DNA of 64,000 bases from Actinomycetes bacterium (GTDB lineage Bacteria; Actinomycetota; Actinomycetes; Propionibacteriales; Propionibacteriaceae). Within the stretch, counting starts at the first letter, position 1; each line of letters opens with the position of its first letter. Positions 17,147 to 26,062 of this stretch are shown in pieces. The notes below the pieces were generated by a model. It was not told the origin of the DNA. It saw only the letters and a list, made by a program, of their open reading frames with translations, and ran no database searches. The stretch covers positions 19,393-83,392 of the forward strand of contig JAEWOI010000021.1 of NCBI GenBank assembly GCA_023460935.1, in the 5' to 3' direction. The position numbers were made by a program, and so were the translations under genes.

Positions 17147-17219
17147 GGGGTGCACGATACCCGGCGGTGTACGACCACGGGTGCGGCCGACGGCGCCGTC
17201 CCGGCGGAGCCGAGAGCGG

Positions 17220-17225
17220 AATAAT
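17220..17225 (+). promoter_or_regulatory. -10 box of a leaderless transcript (patatin gene)
   Basis: AATAAT ends 6 nt before ATG 17232. Confidence 0.45.
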
Positions 17226-17231
17226 GGGGCC

Positions 17232-18263
17232 ATGACTGGCAAGCGGGTGGCACTGGTCCTCGGCTCGGGCGGCGCGCGCGGGTACGCCCACATCGGTGCG
17301 ATCCAGGTGCTCGCCGAGCGGGGCTACGAGGTGGTCGGGGTCGCGGGCACCTCGATGGGTTCGGTGATCGGCGGGCTGCTCGCTGCCGGGCGCCTGGACG
17401 CCTACACCGACTGGGTCACCGGGCTGTCGCAGCGCGATGTGCTCCGCCTGCTCGACCCGGCGCTGAGCGGCCCAGGCGCGATCCGGCTGGAGCGGGTGCT
17501 CGCCAGGATGAGCGAGATCCTGGGCGGCGCGCTGATCGAGGACCTGCCCATCCCCTACACGGCGGTGGCCACCGACCTCGCTGCGCGGCGCGAGATCTGG
17601 TTCCAGCGCGGTCCGATGGAAGTCGCGATCCGGGCCTCGGTCGCGATCCCCGGGGTGATCACCCCGATCATGGTCAACGGCCGGCTCCTGGTGGACGGGG
17701 CGGTGCTCAACCCGGTGCCCGTGGAGCCGGTGATGGGCATCGACGCCGATTTCACCCTCGCCGTGACCCTCACCGGCTCCCGCGACCACAACTTCGCCGG
17801 CTCGCCGGCCAAGGAGAGCGCAGCGGAGCGGCCGCCGAACGAATGGCTGGACCGCTTCCTCAAGGGCGCTGCCGGGGTGTGGGAGAACGACTTCGTGGCA
17901 GCGATCCTCGCCCGGTTCGGCCGGGGCCACGATGAGGCGGCGGGTGCGACGGAGCCGCTCGGCCCCGGGTTCGGCCCGGCGCCGCCCGGGCTCGGCATCG
18001 CGGACGTCACGTCGATGGCGCTGGACACCATGGGCGCCCTGATCACCCGTTACCGGCTGGCCGCCCTGCCGCCGGACATCCTGGTGACCGTGCCCGGCGA
18101 CGCGGCCCGCACCATGGACTTCCACCGCGCCACCGAGCTGATCGAGCTCGGCCGCCAGCTCACCGCAGACGCCCTCGACGCCACCTTCCCCCCGGACGAA
18201 TCGCCGCTGGAGGACGCGCCGGAGCCCCGCGCCGTTGAACCCGGTCGGCCCACCATCCCCTGA
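17232..18263 (+). CDS. Patatin-like phospholipase (RssA/NTE type)
   Basis: A 343-residue serine hydrolase of the patatin family. It has the oxyanion-hole loop GSGGARGYAHIG at 11-22, nucleophile S41 in GTSMG, and the catalytic Asp D155 in VDGAVLNPVP, so the Ser-Asp dyad is intact. The C-terminal 100 residues are variable and may bind a partner. It probably acts on phospholipid or lysophospholipid acyl groups. No signal peptide is seen. Confidence 0.9.
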   Translation: MTGKRVALVLGSGGARGYAHIGAIQVLAERGYEVVGVAGTSMGSVIGGLLAAGRLDAYTDWVTGLSQRDVLRLLDPALSGPGAIRLERVLARMSEILGGALIEDLPIPYTAVATDLAARREIWFQRGPMEVAIRASVAIPGVITPIMVNGRLLVDGAVLNPVPVEPVMGIDADFTLAVTLTGSRDHNFAGSPAKESAAERPPNEWLDRFLKGAAGVWENDFVAAILARFGRGHDEAAGATEPLGPGFGPAPPGLGIADVTSMALDTMGALITRYRLAALPPDILVTVPGDAARTMDFHRATELIELGRQLTADALDATFPPDESPLEDAPEPRAVEPGRPTIP

Positions 18264-18284
18264 GGTGCGTCGGGGGGCGGTGGG

Positions 18285-19007
18285 TCAGCGCACGCCGACG
18301 TCGGCGAGGTGGTGGCGCAGGTCGTGCAGCTGGTAGCGGCCCAGGCTTTCGAGGGTGAACCGCGAGCCGTTGCTGCGGGTTCCGGGACGGGTCCACTCAG
18401 CGGCGGTAACGCCTGCCCAGGCCGTGGCGTTCAGTTCAGCGGCCGCAGCCAGCTCGGCGGCCACAGCGCTCGGCTGCTGCTCCCAGTACCGGTCCTCGAC
18501 TGCGGTGGCGTCCTGATCCCAGTTCGGGAACCGCGGGTTGTCCTGGGAGCGCATCAGCTCCACGCGGCCGGCGAAGACCCGCAGGACGTCGCGGACGTGA
18601 CAGCCGTACTCCAGCGGCGACCACACCTGGGGCTCGGGGCGCGCAGCCACGTCCGGCCGGACGAGCACGTCGGCCCACGGCGCTGCCGCGGCCCGGACCA
18701 GTTCGGGCAACTGCTGCACGTCCACGTCCGCTGCGACGTAGCCGCACTCGGGGCAGGGCCGGTCGAGGACGAACGTCCAGTCCTTCTCGTCCGGTTGGGG
18801 CGCGAGCGGGGTGTCCATCGGCTCAGCATAGGCCCGGCCGCCTGCCGTTCCGGCGGGCACCCGCAGCACCACAGCCCCGGAGTCGAGGTCCAGCGGCACG
18901 GGACCGGAGCCGCCCTTGTCGGCCTCCAGCACGAAGATCTTCTCCAGGTCCTTCTGCTCGCGGGTGTGCCGCCATCCCGGGTTGAAGATCTCGAAGAAGT
19001 CGCTCAT
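18285..19007 (-). CDS. DinB-family protein with an N-terminal DUF6191-like segment
   Basis: A continuous 240-residue frame. Residues 1-55 (MSDFFEIFNPGWRHTREQKD; GPVPLDLDSGAVVLRVP) resemble the small stand-alone DUF6191 proteins of actinobacteria. Residues from about 64 on (DEKDWTFVLDRPCPECGY, VWSPLEYGCHVRDVL, LGRYQLHDLRHHL) are a DinB/mycothiol-dependent-type four-helix domain with the His residues that bind metal. An internal ATG at 18818 would give the DinB part alone, but no stop separates the two parts, and GAGAGG precedes ATG 19007. The function is unknown. Confidence 0.82.
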   Translation of the reverse strand: MSDFFEIFNPGWRHTREQKDLEKIFVLEADKGGSGPVPLDLDSGAVVLRVPAGTAGGRAYAEPMDTPLAPQPDEKDWTFVLDRPCPECGYVAADVDVQQLPELVRAAAAPWADVLVRPDVAARPEPQVWSPLEYGCHVRDVLRVFAGRVELMRSQDNPRFPNWDQDATAVEDRYWEQQPSAVAAELAAAAELNATAWAGVTAAEWTRPGTRSNGSRFTLESLGRYQLHDLRHHLADVGVR

Positions 19008-19013
19008 GGCCTC

Positions 19014-19541
19014 TCAACGGTGCAGGAGCTCGGAGAACTCCGCAACCCGGTGCAGGCCGATCCCGCTGCGCTGTTCTGCGGCAAGGGTGTGGAACGAGCC
19101 CGGCGACATCATCAGCAAGGGCACCTGGCCGGGGTCGCGGGTGTGCACGATCAGCTGCAGTCCCTTGGTGGGCTGCTCATAGGGCAGTTCGGTGGCCAGC
19201 CGTCCGGTGAGCGGCGACATGGCCGCCCGGTTGGGGTCGCTCCAGCTCTGTGCGATCGCGGCCATCGAGACCTCGTCCACCTCGACCCACACCGACCAGA
19301 CGAACACCTCCGGCTCCTCGCCGACGACCGGCAACTGGATGTGGCCGCGGATGAAATGCCTGGTCGCGCCCTTGTCCGGGAGGATGCACACGTCCGGGGT
19401 CAGTTCGGCCTCCAGGCGCTCACCGTTGCTCACGGCCAGCCAGTCATCTGGCGCGGAGGTGCCCAGGACCTTCGCCACGTCCCGGTGGACCTGGTGGCAG
19501 ACGCCGCAGGGAACGCTGGAACCCCCGATCAGCGAAGCCAT
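19014..19541 (-). CDS. DUF2199 domain protein
   Basis: A 175-residue soluble protein with the short Cys/His N-terminal motif PCGVCHQVH and the DUF2199 core (CILPDKGATRHFIRGHIQLP and VFVWSVWVEV). ATG 19541 is preferred over ATG 19550: the GGAGG site overlaps the latter but is 9 nt from the former. It lies 6 bp upstream of the DinB-type gene and is probably co-transcribed with it. The role of the family is not known. Confidence 0.83.
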   Translation of the reverse strand: MASLIGGSSVPCGVCHQVHRDVAKVLGTSAPDDWLAVSNGERLEAELTPDVCILPDKGATRHFIRGHIQLPVVGEEPEVFVWSVWVEVDEVSMAAIAQSWSDPNRAAMSPLTGRLATELPYEQPTKGLQLIVHTRDPGQVPLLMMSPGSFHTLAAEQRSGIGLHRVAEFSELLHR

Positions 19542-19601
19542 GCCGCCCATCCTCCACCTCGCGCCGGGGCCGCGTCCTGCGAACCGGCGAAAATCCCGGC
19601 C

Positions 19602-20375
19602 TCACATGGGCTTCGGAGTCATCAGGTAGACCGTCTCCGCGTCGGGCCCGGCAACGGTTGCGATCCGGCCGTAGGTCGTGTCCTCCACCTCGCCGGAGAC
19701 CGTGCCACCGGCGGGTTCGACCGCGGCGGCGGTGGCGTCGACGTCGTCCACCTGGAAGCAGACGGTCCAGCCGGCCGTGCCCTTGTCGTCCAGCAGGCCG
19801 ATGCCGCCGGCGGGACGATCGCCGCCGGGCACCTCGAACATCACGTAGGTCATGCCCTCCTCGGACACGTCGCTGTAGGTGTAGCCGAACACCTTGGCGT
19901 AGAAGTCCTTCGCGGCTTCGAGGTCGCGGCTCATCAGGTCCATCCACAGCGGGGTGCCGTGCTCGTCCACTGCGCTGAACCCCTGGTGGGTCCCGGCCTG
20001 CCAGGCGCCGAAGAGGTCGCCGACGGGATCGGTGAACACGGCCATCGAACCGAATTCGGCCACCTGCATCGGTGCGGACACGACCTGGCCGCCGTTGGCC
20101 ACCACGGCGTCGGCTGTGGCCTGGATGTCGTCTGTGGCGAGGTAGACGGTCCACACCTTCGGCGCGTCCTCCATGCCGGGCATGGTTGGGGAGAGCCCGG
20201 CCACCCGGCGGCCGTCGAGCAGCGCGTTGTGGTAGCCGCCGAACTCGTCCATCGACTCCTCGTACGCCCAGCCGAACAGGGCGGTGTAGAAGCGGTGCGT
20301 GCGGTCCAGGTCCCCGGCCATGAAGTCCACCCAGCAAGGGGTGCCGTGCGGCCAGCGGCCGTCGTGGTTGCTCAT
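19602..20375 (-). CDS. VOC-family (glyoxalase/bleomycin-resistance-like) protein with two domains
   Basis: The 257-residue protein consists of two tandem VOC modules (about 10-125 and 138-255): PCWVDFMAGDLDRTHRFYTALFGW opens the first and PLWMDLMSRDLEAAKDFYAKVFGY the second (each shown here as family-typical openings). Such tandem proteins form one metal- or ligand-binding fold. The ligand is unknown. GAGGAGAAGG lies just before ATG. Confidence 0.9.
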   Translation of the reverse strand: MSNHDGRWPHGTPCWVDFMAGDLDRTHRFYTALFGWAYEESMDEFGGYHNALLDGRRVAGLSPTMPGMEDAPKVWTVYLATDDIQATADAVVANGGQVVSAPMQVAEFGSMAVFTDPVGDLFGAWQAGTHQGFSAVDEHGTPLWMDLMSRDLEAAKDFYAKVFGYTYSDVSEEGMTYVMFEVPGGDRPAGGIGLLDDKGTAGWTVCFQVDDVDATAAAVEPAGGTVSGEVEDTTYGRIATVAGPDAETVYLMTPKPM

Positions 20376-20509
20376 CCTTCTCCTCCTCGGCTGACGCTCC
20401 CTGCGCTCACGCTAACCGTCGCTCCCGACACCGTGAAGGGGTGCAACTACCGCTGCGCCGCCGCCGTTCGGCCGGGCCGGGCCTGGCCGTGGCCCGAGCC
20501 GGTCAGGGC

Positions 20510-20515
20510 TAGGTT
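20510..20515 (+). promoter_or_regulatory. -10 box of a leaderless transcript (Hsp70-family gene)
   Basis: TAGGTT ends 6 nt before ATG 20522. Confidence 0.5.
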
Positions 20516-20521
20516 GGTGCC

Positions 20522-22021
20522 ATGCAGTTGGGCGTCGACTTCGGAACCACCCGCACCATCGTTGCCCGGGCCGACCGCGGCAACTACCCGGTGGTGGCTT
20601 TCGCCGACGTCGACGGCGACTACCACGAGCACTTCCCCTCCCTGGTCGCCTTGCGGGACGGCGAACCGGTGTTCGGCTTCGCAGCGGAGGCAGCGGCGCG
20701 CGCCGGCGAGCCCTACCTGCGCTCGGTGAAGCGGGTGCTGGGCGAGCCGGGGGTCAACGCGGACACCCGGGTGGCCGTTGGCGGGCGGCACTTCCCGCTG
20801 CTGGACCTGCTGGCCGGGCTGCTGCGGGCTCTGCACGGCGAGCTGCGCGAGCGCTCCGACGTGGCCGGTGAGCTGGGTGCGGGCGAGGCGCTGCGCGCGG
20901 TGGTCTCGGTGCCGGCGCACGCCCACGGAGCCCAGCGCTTCCTCACCCTCGAGGCCTTCCGCCTCGCCGGCTTCGACGTGGCCGGGGTGATCAACGAGCC
21001 CTCCGCCGCGGGCTTCGAGTACTCCCACCGCCAGCGCCGGACGCTGACCTCGCGCCGCAACCAGGTGCTGGTCTACGACCTCGGCGGAGGTACCTTCGAC
21101 GCCTCGGTGGTCGAGGTGACCGGAACCCGCCACGATGTGGTCGCCTCGGCCGGGGTGAACCGGCTGGGCGGGGACGACTTCGACGCCGTCCTCGCCGGTC
21201 TCGCGCTCGCCGCCGCCGGCTCGCCCGACCTCGGTGCAGCAGCTGAGCAGGCCCTGCTGGAGGAGTGCCGCGAGGCGAAGGAGAGGCTGAGCCCTCAGTC
21301 GAAGCGGATCAGTGTCGAGGTGGCCGGGGAGCCGGTGCTCGTCGGAGTGGACGACTTCTACGCAGCAGCTGCCCCGCTGGTGCAGCGCTCACTCGAAGCC
21401 ATGGCACCCCTGGTCGCGGCGCTGCCGGACGAGTTGAGCCTCGAGCCGGTGGCCGGCGTCTACCTCGTGGGTGGTGGCAGCGGGCTGCCGCTGGTGCCGC
21501 GGCTGCTGAGGGAGCGGTTCGGGCGCAGGGTGTACCGCTCGCCCTATCCGGCGGCGTCCACAGCCATCGGTCTGGCGATCGCGGCCGACGCCGGCTCCGG
21601 CTTCTCCCTCACCGACCGCCTGTGGCGCGGGTTCGGCGTGTTCCGCGAGCTCGACGCCGGCCGGGCCATCGGCTTCGACCAGCTGGTCGACCGCGACACG
21701 GCACTGCCGGCCAGGGGCGAGCTGATGATCCGGCGCCGCTACCAGGCAGCGCACAACGTGGGCTGGTACCGCTTCGTCGAGTACACCGGTGTGGACGCCG
21801 CGGGCGAGCCGACCGGAGACCTGGCGCCCTTCGCCGAGGTGCGGTTCCCGTTCGACCCGTCCCTGCAGGGCCGGTACCGGCTCGACGGGGTGGCGGTGGA
21901 ACGCCGCGACCACGGGCCGGTGGTGGAGGAGACCTACACCGTCGACGGCAACGGCATAGTCAGCGTGCGGATCACCGACACCGAGACCCACTACAGCCAG
22001 GTCTACGCGCTGGGCCGCTGA
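20522..22021 (+). CDS. Non-canonical Hsp70-family protein
   Basis: A 499-residue protein with an actin-like ATPase domain of Hsp70 type: phosphate-1 motif GVDFGTTRTIVA (4-15), connect and adenosine motifs INEPSAAGFEY and LVYDLGGGTFDAS, and YLVGGGSGLPLVP. It is shorter than DnaK (about 610-640) and the beta-sheet substrate domain is reduced to about 130 residues with unusual sequence (WRGFGVFRELDAG). There is no DnaJ or GrpE gene beside it, so it is not the housekeeping chaperone. Client proteins are unknown. Confidence 0.88.
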   Translation: MQLGVDFGTTRTIVARADRGNYPVVAFADVDGDYHEHFPSLVALRDGEPVFGFAAEAAARAGEPYLRSVKRVLGEPGVNADTRVAVGGRHFPLLDLLAGLLRALHGELRERSDVAGELGAGEALRAVVSVPAHAHGAQRFLTLEAFRLAGFDVAGVINEPSAAGFEYSHRQRRTLTSRRNQVLVYDLGGGTFDASVVEVTGTRHDVVASAGVNRLGGDDFDAVLAGLALAAAGSPDLGAAAEQALLEECREAKERLSPQSKRISVEVAGEPVLVGVDDFYAAAAPLVQRSLEAMAPLVAALPDELSLEPVAGVYLVGGGSGLPLVPRLLRERFGRRVYRSPYPAASTAIGLAIAADAGSGFSLTDRLWRGFGVFRELDAGRAIGFDQLVDRDTALPARGELMIRRRYQAAHNVGWYRFVEYTGVDAAGEPTGDLAPFAEVRFPFDPSLQGRYRLDGVAVERRDHGPVVEETYTVDGNGIVSVRITDTETHYSQVYALGR

Positions 22022-22120
22022 GCCGCCGGCGCAATTGTTGGCCTTCCGGAGCCGCCGGTCCGGTGCTGGGCTGGTGCCGGCGTCCGACCACCCCGTCGCG
22101 CGGACGCAGGGGAGCCACCC

Positions 22121-23155
22121 ATGCACGGTCTCGGCACCTATCTGGTCAGCCTCCAGCTCGGGCTGGGCGTCTTCGCCCTCGTGTTCTGCGGCATCGCCTT
22201 CGTCGGCCTCACCGGCCGCGCGCCGATGGTGATCAGCTCGCTGCTGCTGCTGGCGGCCTGGCTGTTCCTCGTGGTGCTCCTGGCCTACTCGCTGCGGCTG
22301 AGCCTCCCGCTGCTGGGCGGCGGCGACCAGCCCGACGACGCGATCGCGTGGACGCGACGCGCCCTGATCGCCTGGGTGGTCGTGGCGCCGGTTACCGGGC
22401 TTGGGCTGGCGTTCGTTGCGTTCATCGACTGCGGCCCAGCCTGGATCCCGGGCACCTACCACTGGCTGGGGCTGGCCGCGACGGTGCTGGGCCTCCTCGC
22501 GCTGTTCACCCAGCCGCCGGTGGTGAGCGTGCTGCTGGGCAGAAACTCACCGTCCGCCGGTGCGTTCGGCTGGTGGGTAGTGCTGCTCACCTCCGGGCTG
22601 GTGGCGCTGCTGTGGGCCCTGGCCTGGCTGGTGCCCTACCTGATGCTGCGGGGGAGTGTCGACGAGGCAAGGTACGCAGCGGCGAGGGCCGACCTGCTGC
22701 TGCCGTTCCCGGGCGGTGAGGACTCGTGGGTGATCCAGGGCAACAACTCCGGGTTCAACCACAACTCCGCAGACAACCTGCAGGAGTTCTCCTGGGACTT
22801 CCGCCGTCCCTGCGGCACGCCGGTGCTGGCCGCGCTGCCAGGCACGGTGTCGGCCGTTGTCGACACCAACGACGGTATCGGTGGGCCGAACAACCTGGTC
22901 AGCGTCACCCACGCCGACGGCACCGAGGCCTCCTACCTGCACATCCGCAGGGGCAGCGCTGCGGTGGCGGTCGGCCAGGCCGTGGTGGCCGGGGACCAGC
23001 TGGCGCAGGTGGGTTGCGTGGGCAACAGCCTCACCGGGCACATCCACTTCATGGTGCGCAGCGGCGCAGCCACGGTCGCCGTCCGGTTCGCCGACGTCCA
23101 CCGCGACGGCGGCATCCCCCGCGCCTGGGGCAGCTACACCTCCGGCAACCGGTGA
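22121..23155 (+). CDS. Membrane-anchored M23 (LytM-type) metallopeptidase
   Basis: A 344-residue protein: the first about 190 residues hold roughly five membrane helices, and the last about 150 form an extracytoplasmic LytM domain. Zinc-binding residues are intact: H214 and D218 in NHNSADN, and H307/H309 in GHIHF. M23 enzymes cut peptidoglycan cross-bridges, so a cell-wall role is likely. A polytopic N-terminus instead of a signal peptide is less usual. AGGGGAG lies 6 nt before ATG. Confidence 0.85.
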   Translation: MHGLGTYLVSLQLGLGVFALVFCGIAFVGLTGRAPMVISSLLLLAAWLFLVVLLAYSLRLSLPLLGGGDQPDDAIAWTRRALIAWVVVAPVTGLGLAFVAFIDCGPAWIPGTYHWLGLAATVLGLLALFTQPPVVSVLLGRNSPSAGAFGWWVVLLTSGLVALLWALAWLVPYLMLRGSVDEARYAAARADLLLPFPGGEDSWVIQGNNSGFNHNSADNLQEFSWDFRRPCGTPVLAALPGTVSAVVDTNDGIGGPNNLVSVTHADGTEASYLHIRRGSAAVAVGQAVVAGDQLAQVGCVGNSLTGHIHFMVRSGAATVAVRFADVHRDGGIPRAWGSYTSGNR

Positions 23156-25345
23156 CTACCCGGTGAGGTCCACCAGCTGGGGCTGCCCCCGGTGCCGGAA
23201 CCTGAACCGCAACCGGCGCCACGACGCCGGCAGGGTCGGCTCGACGCTCCACCCGTCCGGCCCGACCCGCAGGCCGGCGAAGCCGAACACCACGGCCTGC
23301 CACAGACCGCCGGCCGAGGCGCCGTGGATGCCGTCGGCCGCGTTGCCGCGCACGTCGAGCAGGTCCGCCCGCGCCGCCCGCAGGAAGTGGGCATAGCCGG
23401 TCTCCGGGTCGCCCGCGCGGCAGGCCATGACGGCGCTGATCGCCGGGCCGAGGCTGGAGCCGAGCTCGTGGTCGGTGCGCGGGTCGTAGTAGCGGTAGTT
23501 CGCCGCCACCTGCCCGGCGGTGAACAGCTCCGGCAGCAGGTAGGTGAGCATCAGCACGTCCGGCTGCTTCAGCACCTGGGTGTCGTTGCAGCCCTCGATG
23601 CCGTGGATCTGCTGCATCGACAGCGTGCGCGCCGGGTCCCGCAGCACCGCCAGGTCGGCGTCGGTGCGCTGGAAGTAGCCCTCGAACTGCTCCACCAGGC
23701 CGGTGCCGGGGTCCAGCGGCAGGTGCATCCGCGCCGCGACGTCCGCCCACCGGGCGCGTTCGGCCGCGTCCAGCCCGAGCCGGCCGGCCAGTTCCGCAGC
23801 CTGCGCCGGGTCGGTGCGTTCCAGCCAGGCCCACACGTCGAGGGCGCTGCGCAGGTGCCAGGCGGCGAAGTAGTTGGTGTAGGCGTTGTCGTCGACGTGC
23901 TCGTGGTACTCGTCGGGCCCGATCACATCCCGGTAGTGGAACCGGCCGTCCGCCTCCTCCGTCGCAGCAGAGGCCCAGAAGCGGGCTCCGTCCAGCACCA
24001 GCTCGGCCCCGCGGCCGGCCAGGAACTCGTCGTCGCCGGTCACCCGCCAGTACTGCAGCACGGCGTAGGCGATGTCGGCCGTGATGTGGAGCTCGATGTC
24101 CCCGGTCCAGATGCGCACCAGCTGGTCCGGCTCGTCAGGGTTCTGCACCCAGACCGGGGTCACCTCGTCCCCGGTTCCGGCGCTCTCCCAGGGGAACTGG
24201 GCCCCGCTCCAGCCGTTGCGCCGGGCCTTGTCCCGTGCGCCGGCCAGGCGCCGGCAGCGGTAGGCCAGCAGGTTGCGCGCCACCTCGGGCTGGGTGAAAG
24301 TGAACGGAGGCACCATGAAGATCTCGGTGTCCCAGAAGACGTGGTGCCGGTACCCGAAGCCGGACAGCGTCTTGGCGCCGATGCTGGCGTCCTCGGTCGA
24401 CCGCGGGGCCGCGACAACCAGCTGGAACAGGTTGTAACGCACGGCAAGCTGGGCCTCCGGGTCACCCTCGATCTCGACGTCGCTGTCCGCCCAGACCTGC
24501 GCCCAGGCCGCGCTGGACTCCGCGAGGCCGGCGTCCCAGCCGGCCCCGTCCAGGCGCGCCGCAACCTCCCGGGCCAGGGCGGCCGGGTCGCTCGAGTCGA
24601 GGTCCGGGACGATCGCCACCGAGCGCACCAGCTCCAGCGGCCGGCCGGCGCGCAGCCGCAACCGGTAGTCCAGCGCGGGGGCGCCGTCCGCATCCGAGGG
24701 GACGCCTGCGACCTCCGCCGACAGCCGGACGCGGCTGACCACAGCCACCCGGATGCCGGTGGCCCGGGTGACGGTGACCAGCTCCACGGCGTCGTCGCCG
24801 GCGGCCTGGTGCAGCACCCGCCAGTGCAGCAGCCCGGTGTTCTCCACATGGGCGCTCAGGGCGCAGCGCAGCCTCAGCTCCGCCTCCCCCTCCGCGAGCT
24901 CGATCCGGGTGCGGAGCATGGCGCCGTTGGGCTCGGTGAGGCTGGCGAAGCGCTCGAACCCGAGGTGGAGCCGGTGGCCGCCGGCAGCCTGCCAGTCCAG
25001 CCGCCGGCGCAGCACGGCGGTGCGCAGGTCGAGTTCCAGCTCGGCCCCGGAGTCCGCCCCTGGGGCGACCCGCTCCCCGTCCAGCCACAGGTCGAGGCCC
25101 CACCAGCGCGGCAGGTTCGCGAGTTCGGTGACGTGCACCGGCATGTCGTCCCACACCCGGTGCAGGAAGGATGCGGGGTTCTCCCCTGGCCGGCCCTCCT
25201 CCGAGCTGCCCCGCAGGCTGAAGTTGCCGTTGCCGATGGTGAACACGGTCTCGCGGTGCCGGGTCCGCGCCGGGTCGTCCGCGGTTGCCCGCACCGTCCA
25301 GCCGGCCGGGTCGGCCCAGTCGGCGGGGAGGGGCTGGGAGTTCAC
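23156..25345 (-). CDS. Glycoside hydrolase family 65 enzyme (disaccharide phosphorylase or hydrolase)
   Basis: A 729-residue GH65 protein. The N-terminal beta-sandwich (1-270) precedes an (alpha/alpha)6 barrel with catalytic acid E479 in GPDEYHEHVDDNAYTN, the substrate loop GYRHHVFWDTEIFMVPPF, and LKQPDVLMLTYL, where phosphorylases have KQADV at the phosphate site. GH65 enzymes split maltose, trehalose, kojibiose or nigerose with phosphate; the exact substrate cannot be told. No beta-phosphoglucomutase gene is adjacent. GTG 25345 overlaps the stop of the lipoprotein gene (GTGA), so the two are coupled. Confidence 0.88.
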   Translation of the reverse strand: MNSQPLPADWADPAGWTVRATADDPARTRHRETVFTIGNGNFSLRGSSEEGRPGENPASFLHRVWDDMPVHVTELANLPRWWGLDLWLDGERVAPGADSGAELELDLRTAVLRRRLDWQAAGGHRLHLGFERFASLTEPNGAMLRTRIELAEGEAELRLRCALSAHVENTGLLHWRVLHQAAGDDAVELVTVTRATGIRVAVVSRVRLSAEVAGVPSDADGAPALDYRLRLRAGRPLELVRSVAIVPDLDSSDPAALAREVAARLDGAGWDAGLAESSAAWAQVWADSDVEIEGDPEAQLAVRYNLFQLVVAAPRSTEDASIGAKTLSGFGYRHHVFWDTEIFMVPPFTFTQPEVARNLLAYRCRRLAGARDKARRNGWSGAQFPWESAGTGDEVTPVWVQNPDEPDQLVRIWTGDIELHITADIAYAVLQYWRVTGDDEFLAGRGAELVLDGARFWASAATEEADGRFHYRDVIGPDEYHEHVDDNAYTNYFAAWHLRSALDVWAWLERTDPAQAAELAGRLGLDAAERARWADVAARMHLPLDPGTGLVEQFEGYFQRTDADLAVLRDPARTLSMQQIHGIEGCNDTQVLKQPDVLMLTYLLPELFTAGQVAANYRYYDPRTDHELGSSLGPAISAVMACRAGDPETGYAHFLRAARADLLDVRGNAADGIHGASAGGLWQAVVFGFAGLRVGPDGWSVEPTLPASWRRLRFRFRHRGQPQLVDLTG

Positions 25346-25983
25346 TTGATGATCACCACACCGGCGCGCGAGATCTTGAACCCCGCCCCGGTCTGGGTGT
25401 TGCCGCAGGTGACGCCGGACCGCTCGCTGAGGCAGACGAAGCGGCCCCGGCGCAGCTTCTCGCCGTAGGGCAGGGTGGCGAACCGCTGCCCGTCGTACTT
25501 CACGGCGGGGAAGCCGGAGTCGCGCCACCAGCCGACGTAGTCACCATTGGTCTGGGGGAGCGCCTCGGCGCCACCGCTGCAGAAGTAGTCGGCGTCCTCC
25601 ACCCCGACCGACACCCCGGTGACGTCCAGTTCGGCCTCCGGGCACACCTCCTGGGTGGAGGGCACCTCGCTGAGGTCCATGTCCCGGGGGAAGTGGCACA
25701 GCGTCCACTCCGGGTACAGCGCGCACCAGATCCGGCCACTGGGGCTGGCGAAGTGGGCGCTCTCGTAGCCGCTGGCGTCCAGTGCGCCGTCGGAGTCCGG
25801 GATGGTGGGCACGGAAGGGCTGGCCGGGGTCGCCGGGCCGCTCGGGCTGGCATCCAGTGACTGCGACGCCGGCGGCAGGGTGGTGATGGGGCCGGGCTGC
25901 CAGCCGGCGGCCGGGCCGGGAGTGCAACCGACCACTGCCGCACCGGCGAGAAGCAGCCACGAAACCAGGCCGATCCTGCGCAT
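25342..25983 (-). CDS. Putative lipoprotein, coupled to the GH65 gene
   Basis: A 213-residue secreted protein with a lipoprotein signal peptide (MRRIGLVSWLLLAGAAVVGC, lipid-anchor C20) and a Ser/Thr/Pro-rich linker (about 21-65). The mature domain has eight or so cysteines in pairs (WCALYPEWTLCHF, FVCLSERSGVTCGN), suggesting disulfides. Similar C-x-x-repeat domains are seen in actinobacterial secreted proteins of unknown function. Its start has a GGGAGGA ribosome-binding site. The coupling to GH65 may be incidental. Confidence 0.8.
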   Translation of the reverse strand: MRRIGLVSWLLLAGAAVVGCTPGPAAGWQPGPITTLPPASQSLDASPSGPATPASPSVPTIPDSDGALDASGYESAHFASPSGRIWCALYPEWTLCHFPRDMDLSEVPSTQEVCPEAELDVTGVSVGVEDADYFCSGGAEALPQTNGDYVGWWRDSGFPAVKYDGQRFATLPYGEKLRRGRFVCLSERSGVTCGNTQTGAGFKISRAGVVIIK

Positions 25984-26050
25984 GGTCGTCCTCCCGCCCG
26001 CGGGTTCGCCGTCCCCGTCGGTGGCCAGTGTGCCGCCTGCCGGGGTGGGG

Positions 26051-26056
26051 CACAAT
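26051..26056 (+). promoter_or_regulatory. -10 box of a leaderless transcript (second patatin gene)
   Basis: CACAAT ends 6 nt before ATG 26063. Confidence 0.42.
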
Positions 26057-26062
26057 CAACAA

